A stretch of DNA of 64,000 nucleotides from Pseudoalteromonas piscicida (lineage in GTDB: Bacteria; Pseudomonadota; Gammaproteobacteria; Enterobacterales; Alteromonadaceae), in contig NZ_CP021646.1 in the NCBI RefSeq assembly GCF_002208135.1, positions 789,501 to 853,500 of the forward strand, given 5' to 3'. The position numbers and the translations under genes are program-made. Below, piece after piece: positions 35,677-44,373 of this stretch. The number at the start of each line of letters is the position of its first letter. Positions within the stretch are counted from its first letter, which is position 1. A model generated the notes under the pieces. That model did not search any database, had not been told where the DNA came from, and worked only from the letters and a program-made list of their open reading frames with translations.

Positions 35677-35705
35677 GTATTTTCACGTAATTTGAAAATA
35701 CATCT

Positions 35706-35731
35706 AGAAAAGCGCCTTATGGCGCTTTTCT
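35706..35731 (+). terminator. Intrinsic terminator after lysS
   Basis: Perfect 11-bp stem AGAAAAGCGCC/GGCGCTTTTCT with TTAT loop. Confidence 0.88.
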
Positions 35732-35915
35732 GTTATTTGCGTAAGATAAATCTCACAGTATTTTTAAATACTTATTCTTATTATGTAGTTATTGCTAATT
35801 TGTCTTGATAATCACGGTTGTTTCTCTTTTGAAACTAGATTATCCAAATTTCCTGGCTAATCTTTTTCAAGTTCTAATTTTGCGTGAAAAATAACGAATA
35901 GGGAATCCAAATAAA

Positions 35916-36098
35916 ATGAGCAATAATGAGTTTGAAGATGTCGATGAGCACGAGCAAGCGAGAATTTTATATTATCGGGCTTGTATTGCTGAATTTCAGC
36001 AGCTTGGTTATCAAGAAGCATTTTTGGACGAAGTTTTGCGTCAACAACGCGCATTTAGAAATGCCTATAGCGATCCTAACCCTCTACAAAATGAGTAA
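35916..36098 (+). CDS. 60-aa hypothetical acidic protein
   Basis: Starts MSNNEFEDVDEHEQARILYY. Acidic at the N-terminus, then an amphipathic helix (LGYQEAFLDEVLRQQRAFRN). AGGGAA lies about 11 nt upstream of the ATG. No family recognised. It stands alone between lysS and the tRNA cluster. Confidence 0.55.
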   Translation: MSNNEFEDVDEHEQARILYYRACIAEFQQLGYQEAFLDEVLRQQRAFRNAYSDPNPLQNE

Positions 36099-36175
36099 AA
36101 ATTGGTGTTAGTGCCGAGTAACTAAGCAGACTGCACAATCTATCACCATTCAGTGCTTTTTTACAAGAAAAGTAT

Positions 36176-36203
36176 TTGACATATTTTTTCTAACCTATAT
36201 TAT
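36176..36203 (+). promoter_or_regulatory. Promoter of the tRNA-Ser/tRNA-Arg operon
   Basis: TTGACA at 36176-36181 and TATTAT at 36198-36203, spacing 16 bp, followed by a GC-rich discriminator (ACGCCCC). A GC-rich discriminator is typical of stringently controlled stable-RNA promoters. No other comparable promoter was seen before the following tRNA-Arg genes. Confidence 0.7.
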
Positions 36204-36217
36204 ACGCCCCACAAGAC

Positions 36218-36312
<95 letters not shown>

Positions 36313-36331
36313 TTTAATGGTTGTCTTGTAC

Positions 36332-36408
36332 GGACGCATAGCTCAGCTGGATAGAGTACCTGGCTACGAACCAGGCGGTCGGAGGTTCGAATCCTCCTGC
36401 GTCCGCCA
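36332..36408 (+). tRNA. tRNA-Arg (ACG anticodon), copy 1
   Basis: 77 nt with encoded CCA. Acceptor GGACGCA pairs with TGCGTCC; anticodon loop CTACGAA; T-loop GGTTCGAATCC. A34 would be edited to inosine to read CGN codons. Immediately after it the CCA forms part of a CCACTT/AAGTGG hairpin, perhaps a processing signal. Confidence 0.95.
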
Positions 36409-36442
36409 CTTTTCTTTAAGTGGTTAAATATAAAAGTAGGAA

Positions 36443-36490
36443 ACAGGAAGTCGAAGGTTCACCTTCACAAAATACGTCCTGCGTCCGCCA
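36443..36490 (+). repeat. tRNA-Arg 3'-half relic, unit 1
   Basis: Resembles the tRNA-Arg 3' half (AGTCGAAGGTTC ... CCTGCGTCCGCCA) with an insertion in the T-arm, followed by the same CTTTTC...AGTGG sequence that trails the real tRNAs. No 5' half exists, so it is not a functional tRNA. Similar relics follow copies 2 and 3. Confidence 0.75.
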
Positions 36491-36544
36491 CTTTTCTTTT
36501 TAGTGGTTAAAAATAAAGAAGTTGGAAAACTATACATTCATAAC

Positions 36545-36621
36545 GGACGCATAGCTCAGCTGGATAGAGTACCTGGCTACGAACCAGGCGGTCGGAGGTT
36601 CGAATCCTCCTGCGTCCGCCA
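36545..36621 (+). tRNA. tRNA-Arg (ACG anticodon), copy 2
   Basis: Identical to copy 1, 213 bp downstream of it. Trailed by a 3'-half relic at about 36657-36702. Confidence 0.95.
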
Positions 36622-36757
36622 CTTTTCTTTTAGTGGTTAAATAATAAAGGTAGGAAACAGGCGGTTGGAGGTTTACCTTCAAAAAATACGTCCTGCGTCC
36701 AGCACTTTTCTTTAAGTGATTAAATATAAAGAAGTTGGAAAACTATACATTCATAAC

Positions 36758-36834
36758 GGACGCATAGCTCAGCTGGATAGAGTACCTGGCTACGAACCAG
36801 GCGGTCGGAGGTTCGAATCCTCCTGCGTCCGCCA
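36758..36834 (+). tRNA. tRNA-Arg (ACG anticodon), copy 3
   Basis: Identical to copy 1, 213 bp downstream of copy 2. Trailed by a relic at about 36869-36917. Confidence 0.95.
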
Positions 36835-36971
36835 CTTCTCCTTAAGTGGTTAGATAATAAAGGTAGGAAACAGGAAGTCGGAGGTTCACCTTCACAAGAT
36901 ACGTCCTGCATCCGCCACTTCTTCTTAAGTGGTTAAATAATAAAGAAGTTGGAAAACTATACATTCATAAC

Positions 36972-37048
36972 GGACGCATAGCTCAGCTGGATAGAGTACC
37001 TGGCTACGAACCAGGCGGTCGGAGGTTCGAATCCTCCTGCGTCCGCCA
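36972..37048 (+). tRNA. tRNA-Arg (ACG anticodon), copy 4
   Basis: Identical to copy 1, 214 bp downstream of copy 3. It is the last tRNA; the terminator/relic array begins right behind it. Confidence 0.95.
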
Positions 37049-37074
37049 CTTTTCCTCAAGTGGTAAAATAAAGA

Positions 37075-37950
37075 GATAAACAAGCCGACGAAAGTCGGTT
37101 TTTTTGTGCCTAAACATCTCGTGTAGGAGCAGGTTTACCCTGCGATCTGTTACGAAAGTTGAATATGACGACGGTCGGAAGTTCACTCTCCACAATATAC
37201 GTCCTGCGTCCGACACTTTTCCTCAAGTGGTTAATAAATGAAGGTAAAAATAGGCGGGCGGAGGTTCACTATCCACAACACACGTCCTGCATCCACTACT
37301 TATCTCAAGTGGTAAAATAAAGAGATAAACAAGCCGACGGAAGTCGGTTTTTTTGTGCCTAAACATCTCATGTAGGAGCAGGTTTACCCTGCGAACTGTT
37401 ACGAAAGTTGAATATGACGACGGTCGGAAGTTCACTCTCCACAATACACGTCCTGCATCTACTACTTATCCTTGAGTGGTAAAATAAAGAGATAAACAAG
37501 CCGACGAAAGTCGGTTTTTTTGTGCCTAAACATCTCATGTAGGAGCAGGTTTACCCTGCGGTCTGTTACGAAAGTTGAATATGACGACGGTCGGAAGTTC
37601 ACTCTCCACAATACACGTCCTGCATCTACTACTTATCCATGAGAGGTAAAATAAAGAGATAAACAAGCCGACGAAAGTCGGTTTTTTTGTGCCTAAACAT
37701 CTCGTGTAGGAGCAGGTTTACCCTGCGATCTGTTACGAAAGTTGAATATGACGACGGTCGGAAGTTCACTCTCCACAATACACGTCCTGCATCTACTACT
37801 TATCCTTGAGTGGTAAAATAAAGAGATAAACAAGCCGACGGAAGTCGGTTTTTTTGTGCCTAAACATCTCGTGTAGGAGCAGGTTTACCCTGCGATATGT
37901 TACGAAAGTTGAGTACGTCGACGCTCGGAGGCTCACGACTGCATGATTAA
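37075..37950 (+). repeat. Tandem array of terminator/REP-like/tRNA-relic units
   Basis: Five units begin (GATAAACAAG) at 37075, 37324, 37491, 37658 and 37825. Units 2 to 5 are spaced exactly 167 bp; unit 1 is 249 bp because it carries an extra relic (about 37205-37290). Each unit holds CCGAC-GNRA-GTCGG followed by seven Ts, then a GTAGGAGC...GCGA palindrome, then GGTCGGAAGTTCACTCTCC and CGTCCTGC from a tRNA 3' half. The last unit diverges after about 37915. No gene is supported on either strand. Confidence 0.88.
37082..37105 (+). terminator. First intrinsic terminator of the tRNA operon (repeated four more times)
   Basis: CCGAC-GAAA-GTCGG stem-loop with a run of seven Ts, 34 bp behind the last tRNA-Arg. 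The same hairpin recurs at 37334, 37501, 37668 and 37835 (CCGAC starts); loops are GAAA or GGAA, both GNRA tetraloops. Confidence 0.85.
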
Positions 37951-38021
37951 ACCCCCGAAACACTTTTCATTTTTTCTCTGGCTGATACCCTAATCGCGTA
38001 TTTATTTAGAGAAAGCGTTAT

Positions 38022-39182
38022 ATGTTTCAATCACTCAGAGTTTGTTTGCTGATTATTTTTTGTTGTGTTCCTTTAACTGTTGAGGCGCTTACCTTAGGTG
38101 CAGAGCGCACAGATGAATATTTACCTGTGCTAAAAGGCAAGCGCGTTGGATTAATCGTAAACCAAACATCTCGTGTTGAAGATCAACATCTAGTTGATTA
38201 CTTATTTAATATGGGAGTGGATGTAAAAAAGGTCTTTGCACCGGAACATGGCTTTCGTGGTAATCATGATGCGGGTGCTAAAGTTGATGACGCACAAGAT
38301 GTGAAAACTGGGCTACCAATCATTTCGCTTTATGGCAGTAACAAAAAGCCAAAATCTGAACAGCTTAAAGATATTGATGTGCTTATTTTTGATATTCAAG
38401 ATGTAGGGTTACGCTTTTATACTTACATCAGCACGATGCACCTTGCGATGGAAGCCGCAGCCGAAGCAAAAATTGAATTTTGGGTTTTTGATAGGCCAAA
38501 TCCAAATATTGCATATGTTGATGGCCCTTTGTTAGAAAAGTCGTTTCACTCTTTTGTTGGTATGCATCCCATTCCCGTATTGCATGGTATGACCGTTGGC
38601 GAACTGGCAGCAATGATTAAAGGAGAAGGTTGGTTAACTTCGGAGAAAGCGCTACAGCTACGTATATTTCCAATGAGAAATTATAGTGGTAACACTCAAT
38701 ATAGACTGCCGATACCACCAAGCCCTAACCTGCCAAACCAACAAGCAATCTACTTGTATCCATCACTCTGCTTTTTTGAAGCGACCCCTATTTCTGTCGG
38801 TCGTGGAACGGACTTTCCATTTCAAGTTTTTGGCTACCCAGATCCGAAATTGGGCGAGTTTCAGTTCACTCCTCGACCAGTGCTCGGTGCGGCTTCCAAT
38901 CCTAAATTAAATGGTGTGACTGCGTTTGGTCAGGACTTAAGAAACAGTAATGTACGAGGTTTTGATCTAACTTGGTTTGTTGCGGCGTACGGACAATTCA
39001 AGCGCGAAAATAAAGTGTTTTTTCAGTCGCCTGATTTTCTCGATAAGCTTGCAGGCACGGATAAAATTCGTAAAGCCATTGAGTCTGGTCAATCGGCATC
39101 TGAGCTGAGACAACTGTGGCAGCAGGATGTACAAGATTTCTTAATGCAGCGAAAAAAGTATTTATTATACCCAAGATCGTAA
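38022..39182 (+). CDS. DUF1343 protein, probable exo-beta-N-acetylmuramidase (NamZ-like)
   Basis: 386 aa. Sec signal (VCLLIIFCCVPLTVEA). Family stretches are GKRVGLIVNQTS, FAPEHGFRGNHDAGAKVDD, DIQDVGLRFYTYISTM and FDRPNPN. DUF1343 members such as NamZ release MurNAc from the non-reducing end of peptidoglycan fragments. It is probably periplasmic or secreted. The convergent MurR/RpiR gene supports a MurNAc-recycling role. Confidence 0.88.
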   Translation: MFQSLRVCLLIIFCCVPLTVEALTLGAERTDEYLPVLKGKRVGLIVNQTSRVEDQHLVDYLFNMGVDVKKVFAPEHGFRGNHDAGAKVDDAQDVKTGLPIISLYGSNKKPKSEQLKDIDVLIFDIQDVGLRFYTYISTMHLAMEAAAEAKIEFWVFDRPNPNIAYVDGPLLEKSFHSFVGMHPIPVLHGMTVGELAAMIKGEGWLTSEKALQLRIFPMRNYSGNTQYRLPIPPSPNLPNQQAIYLYPSLCFFEATPISVGRGTDFPFQVFGYPDPKLGEFQFTPRPVLGAASNPKLNGVTAFGQDLRNSNVRGFDLTWFVAAYGQFKRENKVFFQSPDFLDKLAGTDKIRKAIESGQSASELRQLWQQDVQDFLMQRKKYLLYPRS

Positions 39183-39201
39183 CGGGTTTTTGCTAGAGGT
39201 A

Positions 39202-39224
39202 AACGGCAGCACGAGTCTGCCGTT
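39202..39224. terminator. Bidirectional hairpin between namZ-like and murR-like genes
   Basis: 8-bp stem AACGGCAG/CTGCCGTT with 7-nt loop, between two convergent genes. T-tracts are short on both sides. Confidence 0.5.
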
Positions 39225-39237
39225 AGTGGCTTGAGTC

Positions 39238-40086
39238 TTACTCGCTACGCAATACTTGCATGTTTTCATTGGCCTTATCCACGCGTTTTTGCCAATGCAG
39301 GTTTGATTGTGCAAGTGCCGTGAATAAAACATCAATCAGGTAGGCTTGAGAAGTACGAGACAGCATGCCTGAATGCTTAAGTGGCTCCCCTTCGTTGATG
39401 CAATACAGTATTGCATCGGCCATTTCCGCGAGAGCGTGGCTACCATAACGTGAAATGGCAAGACATTTACAGCCGTTATCCAGTGCTTGATTAGTCAAGG
39501 TTAGCAAGCTCTTACTGGTTCCTGTATTGCTGATCACGATAAAGAGATCATCTTTCCCCATCGTTGCAATAAAGCTAGAGGCGCTTATTTCATCAACCTG
39601 AGCAATCGCGGGAATACCAAGTTTTTGGAGTTTCCAAGTTAAATCTTGGGCCATCGTGAAGGTACTACCAAGTGCACACACGATGACTTTTCGTGCGTTT
39701 TTCACCAACTGAATTGCGTTCTCAAACTGTTTTGCTGAGTTAAGTTTTCGAGTTTCGGAAATAACATTTTGCTGTTTTAGTTGTAATTTATCTGCGATTA
39801 ACTCGATGGAGTCATTACTGGAAATTAACTCATCAATTGCTGCACTGGTATCTGTTTGCTCGTTGAGCGCATCAACAACGGCAAGTTTAAATGCTGGAAA
39901 TCCTTTATAACCCAGCTTTTGGGCAAATTTTACGACGCTAGATTGGCTGACACCGGCTTCGCGTGCCAGCTCAACGGAGGAAAGCGCACGGATTTTATCG
40001 CCCGAGTTCAAGGTAAAGTCAGCAAGCTTTGCTTCACTATTCGATAGTGATGGGCGAAGTGCTTTTATTTTGACAAATGTAGACAT
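39238..40086 (-). CDS. MurR/RpiR-family transcriptional regulator
   Basis: 282 aa. N-terminal HTH_6 domain (residues ~1-77, including VELAREAGVSQSSVVKFAQK) and C-terminal SIS sugar-phosphate-binding domain (~105-250, VIVCALGSTFTMAQDL and FIVISNTGTSKSLL). Members sense phosphosugars; MurR binds MurNAc-6-phosphate. Between NamZ-like and NhaC-like genes it probably controls their use of muropeptide sugars. No murQ etherase or MurNAc PTS is in the window. Confidence 0.87.
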   Translation of the reverse strand: MSTFVKIKALRPSLSNSEAKLADFTLNSGDKIRALSSVELAREAGVSQSSVVKFAQKLGYKGFPAFKLAVVDALNEQTDTSAAIDELISSNDSIELIADKLQLKQQNVISETRKLNSAKQFENAIQLVKNARKVIVCALGSTFTMAQDLTWKLQKLGIPAIAQVDEISASSFIATMGKDDLFIVISNTGTSKSLLTLTNQALDNGCKCLAISRYGSHALAEMADAILYCINEGEPLKHSGMLSRTSQAYLIDVLFTALAQSNLHWQKRVDKANENMQVLRSE

Positions 40087-40298
40087 ACGATACTCAATCC
40101 GAACTAAATTATTCTGTCCATATTATAGGTTCAATTGGAACGTTACGATAGACCAAAAAGGAATATCATTGCACAAAACACACTCATTGTACCAGTATTG
40201 GGGTTAAATGTTGACTTAAATTTAATTTAGTCGCAAAGACTTGGTGTTTTAAACCGCTTAACTTAAGCTAAGTGTTTTGAATTTATAGATTAAACTAT

Positions 40299-41675
40299 AT
40301 GGCTTGGTACTCGATTTTGCCACCTTTGATTGCAATTGCAGTCGTGTTTTGGCGTAAAGAAGTGATTATCGCTTTGATTTTAGCGCTAGTTTCTTCCGAA
40401 TTTTTATTGGCTTTATATGGTCAGCAGTCGCTAGTTGCCGGCACATTCGTAGGCAGTATTGAACGTGTTATTGAGGTTGCAACATCGGCAGGTAACAGCC
40501 GGATCTTGATTTTTAGCATAGTGATAGGTGCATTGCTCGCCTACATCCGAGAGTCCGGTGGGGTTGCAGCGACGGTGAATGTGCTGCTTAATCGAGGCGT
40601 CGCTAAGAGTAAACGTCAGGTTGGCTTGCTGACGATGTTTACTGGCACGGCGGTGTTCATCGAGTCAAATATGAGTGTACTAACCTCTGGTATTGTTGCG
40701 AGGGGACTATTTGATAAGTTTAAAATGAGCCGTGCTCGTTTGGCTTATATTATCGATAGTACCAGCGCACCTGTATGCATTTTGATCCTACTTAATGGCT
40801 GGGGAGCTTATGTGCTTGGGCTGCTGAGTAACTACGAACTTGAGCAGTCTGCAGTGAGTATTTTATGGGGTAGTGTCGCGTTTAATTTTTATGCGATTAT
40901 TGCGCTGTTAATTGTTTTCTATACGATTGTGTTTGATAAAGTTCATGGACCGATGAAGGCCGCAGAGCAAGAGTTAAAACACCACACGGCTGAAATAAGT
41001 AGTGGGCCGAGCGCCACCAAGTCGCGTTATATGCTGCTCCCTTTATTAACGCTGATTGTAAGTATGATTGGGTTTATGTTTTGGACAGGCGATGGTGTAT
41101 TGGCAAATGGTAGCGGCTCTAAATCAGTACTTTATGCCACAATCTTAGCTTCAATGGTTGCGTACCTACTGCTTTTGACTGGTAAGAGGTTTAGTCATCA
41201 CGAATTGATGGATGTTGGCTTTAAGGGGATGGGGGAGCTACTGCCATTGGTTAGCATTGTGTTACTCTCCTTGACTTTAGGTGCAAGTCTAAAAGAGCTC
41301 GGAACAGGGACTTTTGTTGCGTCTTTAGTTGGTGACTATTTGCCTATTTACTTGATAGTGCCAGTACTCTTTATTACTGGTGCCATCATGTCATTTACAA
41401 CGGGTACATCATGGGGCACCTTTGCCATATTAATACCGATTGGTGTGCCACTTATTCAAGCGCTAGGCTTGCCGCCAGCGCTTGTGCTTGGTGCTATCTT
41501 AAGTGGCGGAATATTTGGCGATCATTGCTCACCGATCTCAGATACCAGCGCGGTATCGGCACTGGCATCAGGATGTGATTTACTGACTCATGTCAAAACC
41601 CAATTGCCTTACGCATTGGTGGGAGGCGCATTAGCAATTATCTGCTTCTTTATCGCCAGTCTTATCATGATTTAA
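40299..41675 (+). CDS. NhaC-family Na+/H+ antiporter-like transporter
   Basis: 458 aa with about eleven hydrophobic segments. Family motifs are TGTAVFIESNMSVL, TGTSWGTFAILIPIG and GGIFGDHCSPISDTS. NhaC relatives exchange sodium for protons or for organic acids. The divergent neighbour is a MurR-like regulator, so it may instead carry a cell-wall-derived sugar or amino acid; that is inference only. Confidence 0.87.
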   Translation: MAWYSILPPLIAIAVVFWRKEVIIALILALVSSEFLLALYGQQSLVAGTFVGSIERVIEVATSAGNSRILIFSIVIGALLAYIRESGGVAATVNVLLNRGVAKSKRQVGLLTMFTGTAVFIESNMSVLTSGIVARGLFDKFKMSRARLAYIIDSTSAPVCILILLNGWGAYVLGLLSNYELEQSAVSILWGSVAFNFYAIIALLIVFYTIVFDKVHGPMKAAEQELKHHTAEISSGPSATKSRYMLLPLLTLIVSMIGFMFWTGDGVLANGSGSKSVLYATILASMVAYLLLLTGKRFSHHELMDVGFKGMGELLPLVSIVLLSLTLGASLKELGTGTFVASLVGDYLPIYLIVPVLFITGAIMSFTTGTSWGTFAILIPIGVPLIQALGLPPALVLGAILSGGIFGDHCSPISDTSAVSALASGCDLLTHVKTQLPYALVGGALAIICFFIASLIMI

Positions 41676-41689
41676 GAGTTAGAGCCTTC

Positions 41690-42295
41690 TTAGGGGCAAG
41701 CCAAAACTTGGTTTTGTCCCATACTTTCAATTGCAATAATTTGCCCTTTGTTGGCGGTCGACAGTGCAAGCATAACTGGCGTATTAAAATTGATAACACT
41801 GGTTTTTGGCTGTGGCATTACATTAAGTAGGCTCTGTTTTAACTCGATAAGAGTATGAGTATTACACTCTTCAATTAACCAAGCATCATCGTTAATCGCC
41901 ACTAGTCGACCATAACGCTGTTCTTGAACTTGTTGCTTTGCTGCCTCAAATCTAGCGTCCAGCACTTTTTTCTGCTCATCTATACGGGCGAGATACTGGC
42001 CTTGCTGTAGCTCATGTGTTTCGATATGTTGAAAATCTCCGTAGCCTACGAAATGTGCATTTGAGTTATATTCTTTATTAATATCAAGATATTGATTCTG
42101 ATACCAAAAGGTGAAAAGTAAAGCGAGTGAACAAGTAACTGCACTCCACTGCCAAGTTTCTACACGACCTAAATAATGATGGGCAAAGTTAACCAGTCGC
42201 ACCTTAACTCGAGTAGCTAGGGTTAGCGGCTTGGCTTGCTTATTTGCTTGATAAGCAGTTCTCAGCTTGACATCAAACTCATCTGAATTACTCAT
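41690..42295 (-). CDS. Single-pass membrane protein, probable anti-sigma partner
   Basis: About 201 aa from ATG 42295, which overlaps the stop of the ECF sigma gene (ATGAGTAA). One transmembrane helix (SAVTCSLALLFTFWY, residues ~52-67) separates a basic cytosolic part from a larger, probably periplasmic domain. Gene order and topology fit an anti-sigma factor, but no zinc HxxxCxxC anti-sigma motif is present and no family was recognised. Confidence 0.7.
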   Translation of the reverse strand: MSNSDEFDVKLRTAYQANKQAKPLTLATRVKVRLVNFAHHYLGRVETWQWSAVTCSLALLFTFWYQNQYLDINKEYNSNAHFVGYGDFQHIETHELQQGQYLARIDEQKKVLDARFEAAKQQVQEQRYGRLVAINDDAWLIEECNTHTLIELKQSLLNVMPQPKTSVINFNTPVMLALSTANKGQIIAIESMGQNQVLACP

Positions 42296-42845
42296 TATTT
42301 TCACTCACTTGAGACTTAATTGTCTCTTTTGCATATCTAATTCGAGTTTTCACCGTCTCTTGGGCGGCCCCTACAATCTGTGCTATTTCAGCTAAGCTAA
42401 ATCCTTCTAACTGTAAGCTTAATGCTTCTTTTTGTAAGAAGGGAAGCGTCGCTATTTGCTGATATAGCCATGATTGTTCAGAGACTTTAGTAAACTCATA
42501 GGTGCTTGTGGTACCCACTTTATTGTCCGTAAGCTCCGACAATTTATCCGATGCTCTGATTGAGTCGACCAATAAGTTACGCGCAATTTGAAACAGGTAA
42601 GCCTTGGGATGACCCTGCTGTCGATAAGCGCTGTTCTTTTCGATGACTTTTAGCCATGTTTTTTGGCATATATCTTCTGCTGACGCCGCCTGTGTTTGGG
42701 TTTTTAGGAAGTGAAATAAATCACTTTGATAGCGCTCAATGACTTGCTCTAGGTATTTTACTTTACCCGTTGTTGCATATTCATAAAGCGGATCTTCTAC
42801 GTTGCTGGTGGTGCGAGCACACCACATTTTCAAGCTACTCAGCAT
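42288..42845 (-). CDS. ECF-type sigma factor
   Basis: 185 aa from ATG 42845 with AGGA six bases upstream. Region 2 near residues 30-95 (YQSDLFHFLKTQTQ, AEDICQKTWLKVI, AYLFQIARNLLVD) and region 4 near 130-180 (TLPFLQKEALSLQLEGFS, AEIAQIV, TVKTRIRYAKETI). It resembles the FecI-like to RpoE-like range. Coupled to the downstream membrane-protein gene. Promoter targets are unknown. Confidence 0.88.
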   Translation of the reverse strand: MLSSLKMWCARTTSNVEDPLYEYATTGKVKYLEQVIERYQSDLFHFLKTQTQAASAEDICQKTWLKVIEKNSAYRQQGHPKAYLFQIARNLLVDSIRASDKLSELTDNKVGTTSTYEFTKVSEQSWLYQQIATLPFLQKEALSLQLEGFSLAEIAQIVGAAQETVKTRIRYAKETIKSQVSENNE

Positions 42846-42951
42846 AGGCAATCCTAAGTCTTAATGGGCCAACAGACCCTAATTCAATTTGCTAAATTAA
42901 GAGGTTTACTTCGTGACTCAGTCTCTCAAATTGATTACGTGTCAGTAGGTG

Positions 42952-43587
42952 TTACTGTTCCAATGTAAATTCTAATACAACGCGCTGAGCGTACTGCGGT
43001 TGTGGCTTTCCATCAACAATAAGTGGTCTGTATTTCCATTTCCTCAGTGCTCTTACAGCTGCCTGCTCAAATACTCGTTTAGGCTCCGCATTTGTCACTT
43101 TAACATCAATTACTTCGCCTTGTGGAGAAATGGCAAACTCCATTTCTACCCAACCTTCCACTCCCTCTCTCGCAGCCGCAGGCGGATAGCTAGGATTGCT
43201 TCTAACAAGTGGAGTCGCTTGCCCATCAGTGGAGAACTGCAACGTCATTGTATTAGTGAATTTACCTAAATCTACGCTAGGCGTCTCGCTACTAATTTGC
43301 AGATTGTTACCTGTTTCAACGATATCTTCAGTCGGTCTAACCGGAGCTATCATTGGTCTTGGTGGTTCAGGCATTACCCTTTTTTCTTCTACTGGAGAGT
43401 CCTCTCTATCCGTTGCAATAGTAAGATCAAATACTTCTACATCGACAATAGGGCGTGTTAATTCTTGTGAAACTAACTTTTGCATAAAGCCAAAGGTGGT
43501 AAAAGTAATAATAACTGCGCCAACGAGTGATAGTGCGAGTTTGGGAATTGCTGAATTAGGCTGTTGAAGAGTGGCTACTGTCGTCAT
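42952..43587 (-). CDS. TonB-family energy transducer
   Basis: 211 aa from ATG 43587, GGGGATAAAATC upstream. N-terminal membrane helix (LALSLVGAVIITFTTFGF), a short proline-rich linker (MPEPPRPMIAPVRPTED), and a C-terminal TonB domain (SNPSYPPAAAREGVEGWVEM, RALRKWKYRPLIVDGKPQP). It couples the inner-membrane proton gradient to outer-membrane receptors. No exbB/exbD is nearby. It is 107 bp upstream of the ECF gene, with which it may share transcription. Confidence 0.88.
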   Translation of the reverse strand: MTTVATLQQPNSAIPKLALSLVGAVIITFTTFGFMQKLVSQELTRPIVDVEVFDLTIATDREDSPVEEKRVMPEPPRPMIAPVRPTEDIVETGNNLQISSETPSVDLGKFTNTMTLQFSTDGQATPLVRSNPSYPPAAAREGVEGWVEMEFAISPQGEVIDVKVTNAEPKRVFEQAAVRALRKWKYRPLIVDGKPQPQYAQRVVLEFTLEQ

Positions 43588-43755
43588 GATTTTATCCCCG
43601 TTATGTTGTTTTCGTAAATAGAACGTTTGGGTAACTGAAACGGGGTGAAAGTTTTTAGATTTTTTTGATATGTATCTTGGTTTGGCTACAGGCCATGGAT
43701 TACAATGCACGAAGAACAGAGTACATTATTTAATTTTTCGTGATCATAGGTTGTT

Positions 43756-44262
43756 ATGAAGTTAGTTGAGATCAACAAGGCGCGTTATCGCAAACATTTA
43801 AATCAGGTTATTGTCGCTTGCGTTGTGGCGCTAACAGTCGGTAGTTTAGGGATTGCTCAGTTATTAATCCAATTATTTCCTGACTCAGATGGCAGCCACT
43901 TTCATTGGAATTTAACCGGCGTGCTAGTGACCAGCATTGTCATTGGGTTTGTACTCAAAAAGCATAAAGCGCACCCCTTTATGACCGAAGTTAGTTATGT
44001 GTGGGATTTAAAACAATCATTGAACAAAATCACCCGTAAAATGGCGAAGTTAAAACAGGCTGCACAGCAGGGGGATGTGGATGCGATGACAGCGATTCAG
44101 TATAGCTATGCGGGGTCTCGTCAACTGTGGCAGCTGGACGATAACACCATAACGATGGATGATTTGGCGATGTGGCAAGCAGAGCTAGATTCACTGGCTA
44201 ACAAGTATCAAGTTGAAATAAAAGCAGAAAACTATAAAGAAACCATGTTGAAAAAGTACTAA
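43756..44262 (+). CDS. DUF3087-like membrane protein
   Basis: 168 aa. Two membrane helices (residues ~17-37 VIVACVVALTVGSLGIAQLL, and ~52-66 LTGVLVTSIVIGFVL), then a soluble helical C-terminus. It matches the character of the DUF3087 family of marine gammaproteobacteria. Function unknown. Confidence 0.7.
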   Translation: MKLVEINKARYRKHLNQVIVACVVALTVGSLGIAQLLIQLFPDSDGSHFHWNLTGVLVTSIVIGFVLKKHKAHPFMTEVSYVWDLKQSLNKITRKMAKLKQAAQQGDVDAMTAIQYSYAGSRQLWQLDDNTITMDDLAMWQAELDSLANKYQVEIKAENYKETMLKKY

Positions 44263-44373
44263 CAAAGCAGGTATGTTTCGGCGTTAAACTTTTTCACAAT
44301 TTTTAATGTGACACTAATGTGTCAGAACGGTAATATAATAGTCTATTTTTCTATTAGAGGAACAAGCTAGACT

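Noticed and set aside
36720..37444. Open frames on the minus strand across the tRNA-Arg copies and repeats (with text such as TQEDSNLRPPGS)
   Set aside because: They are translations of tRNA genes and their repeats; this is a common false gene class near tRNA-Arg.
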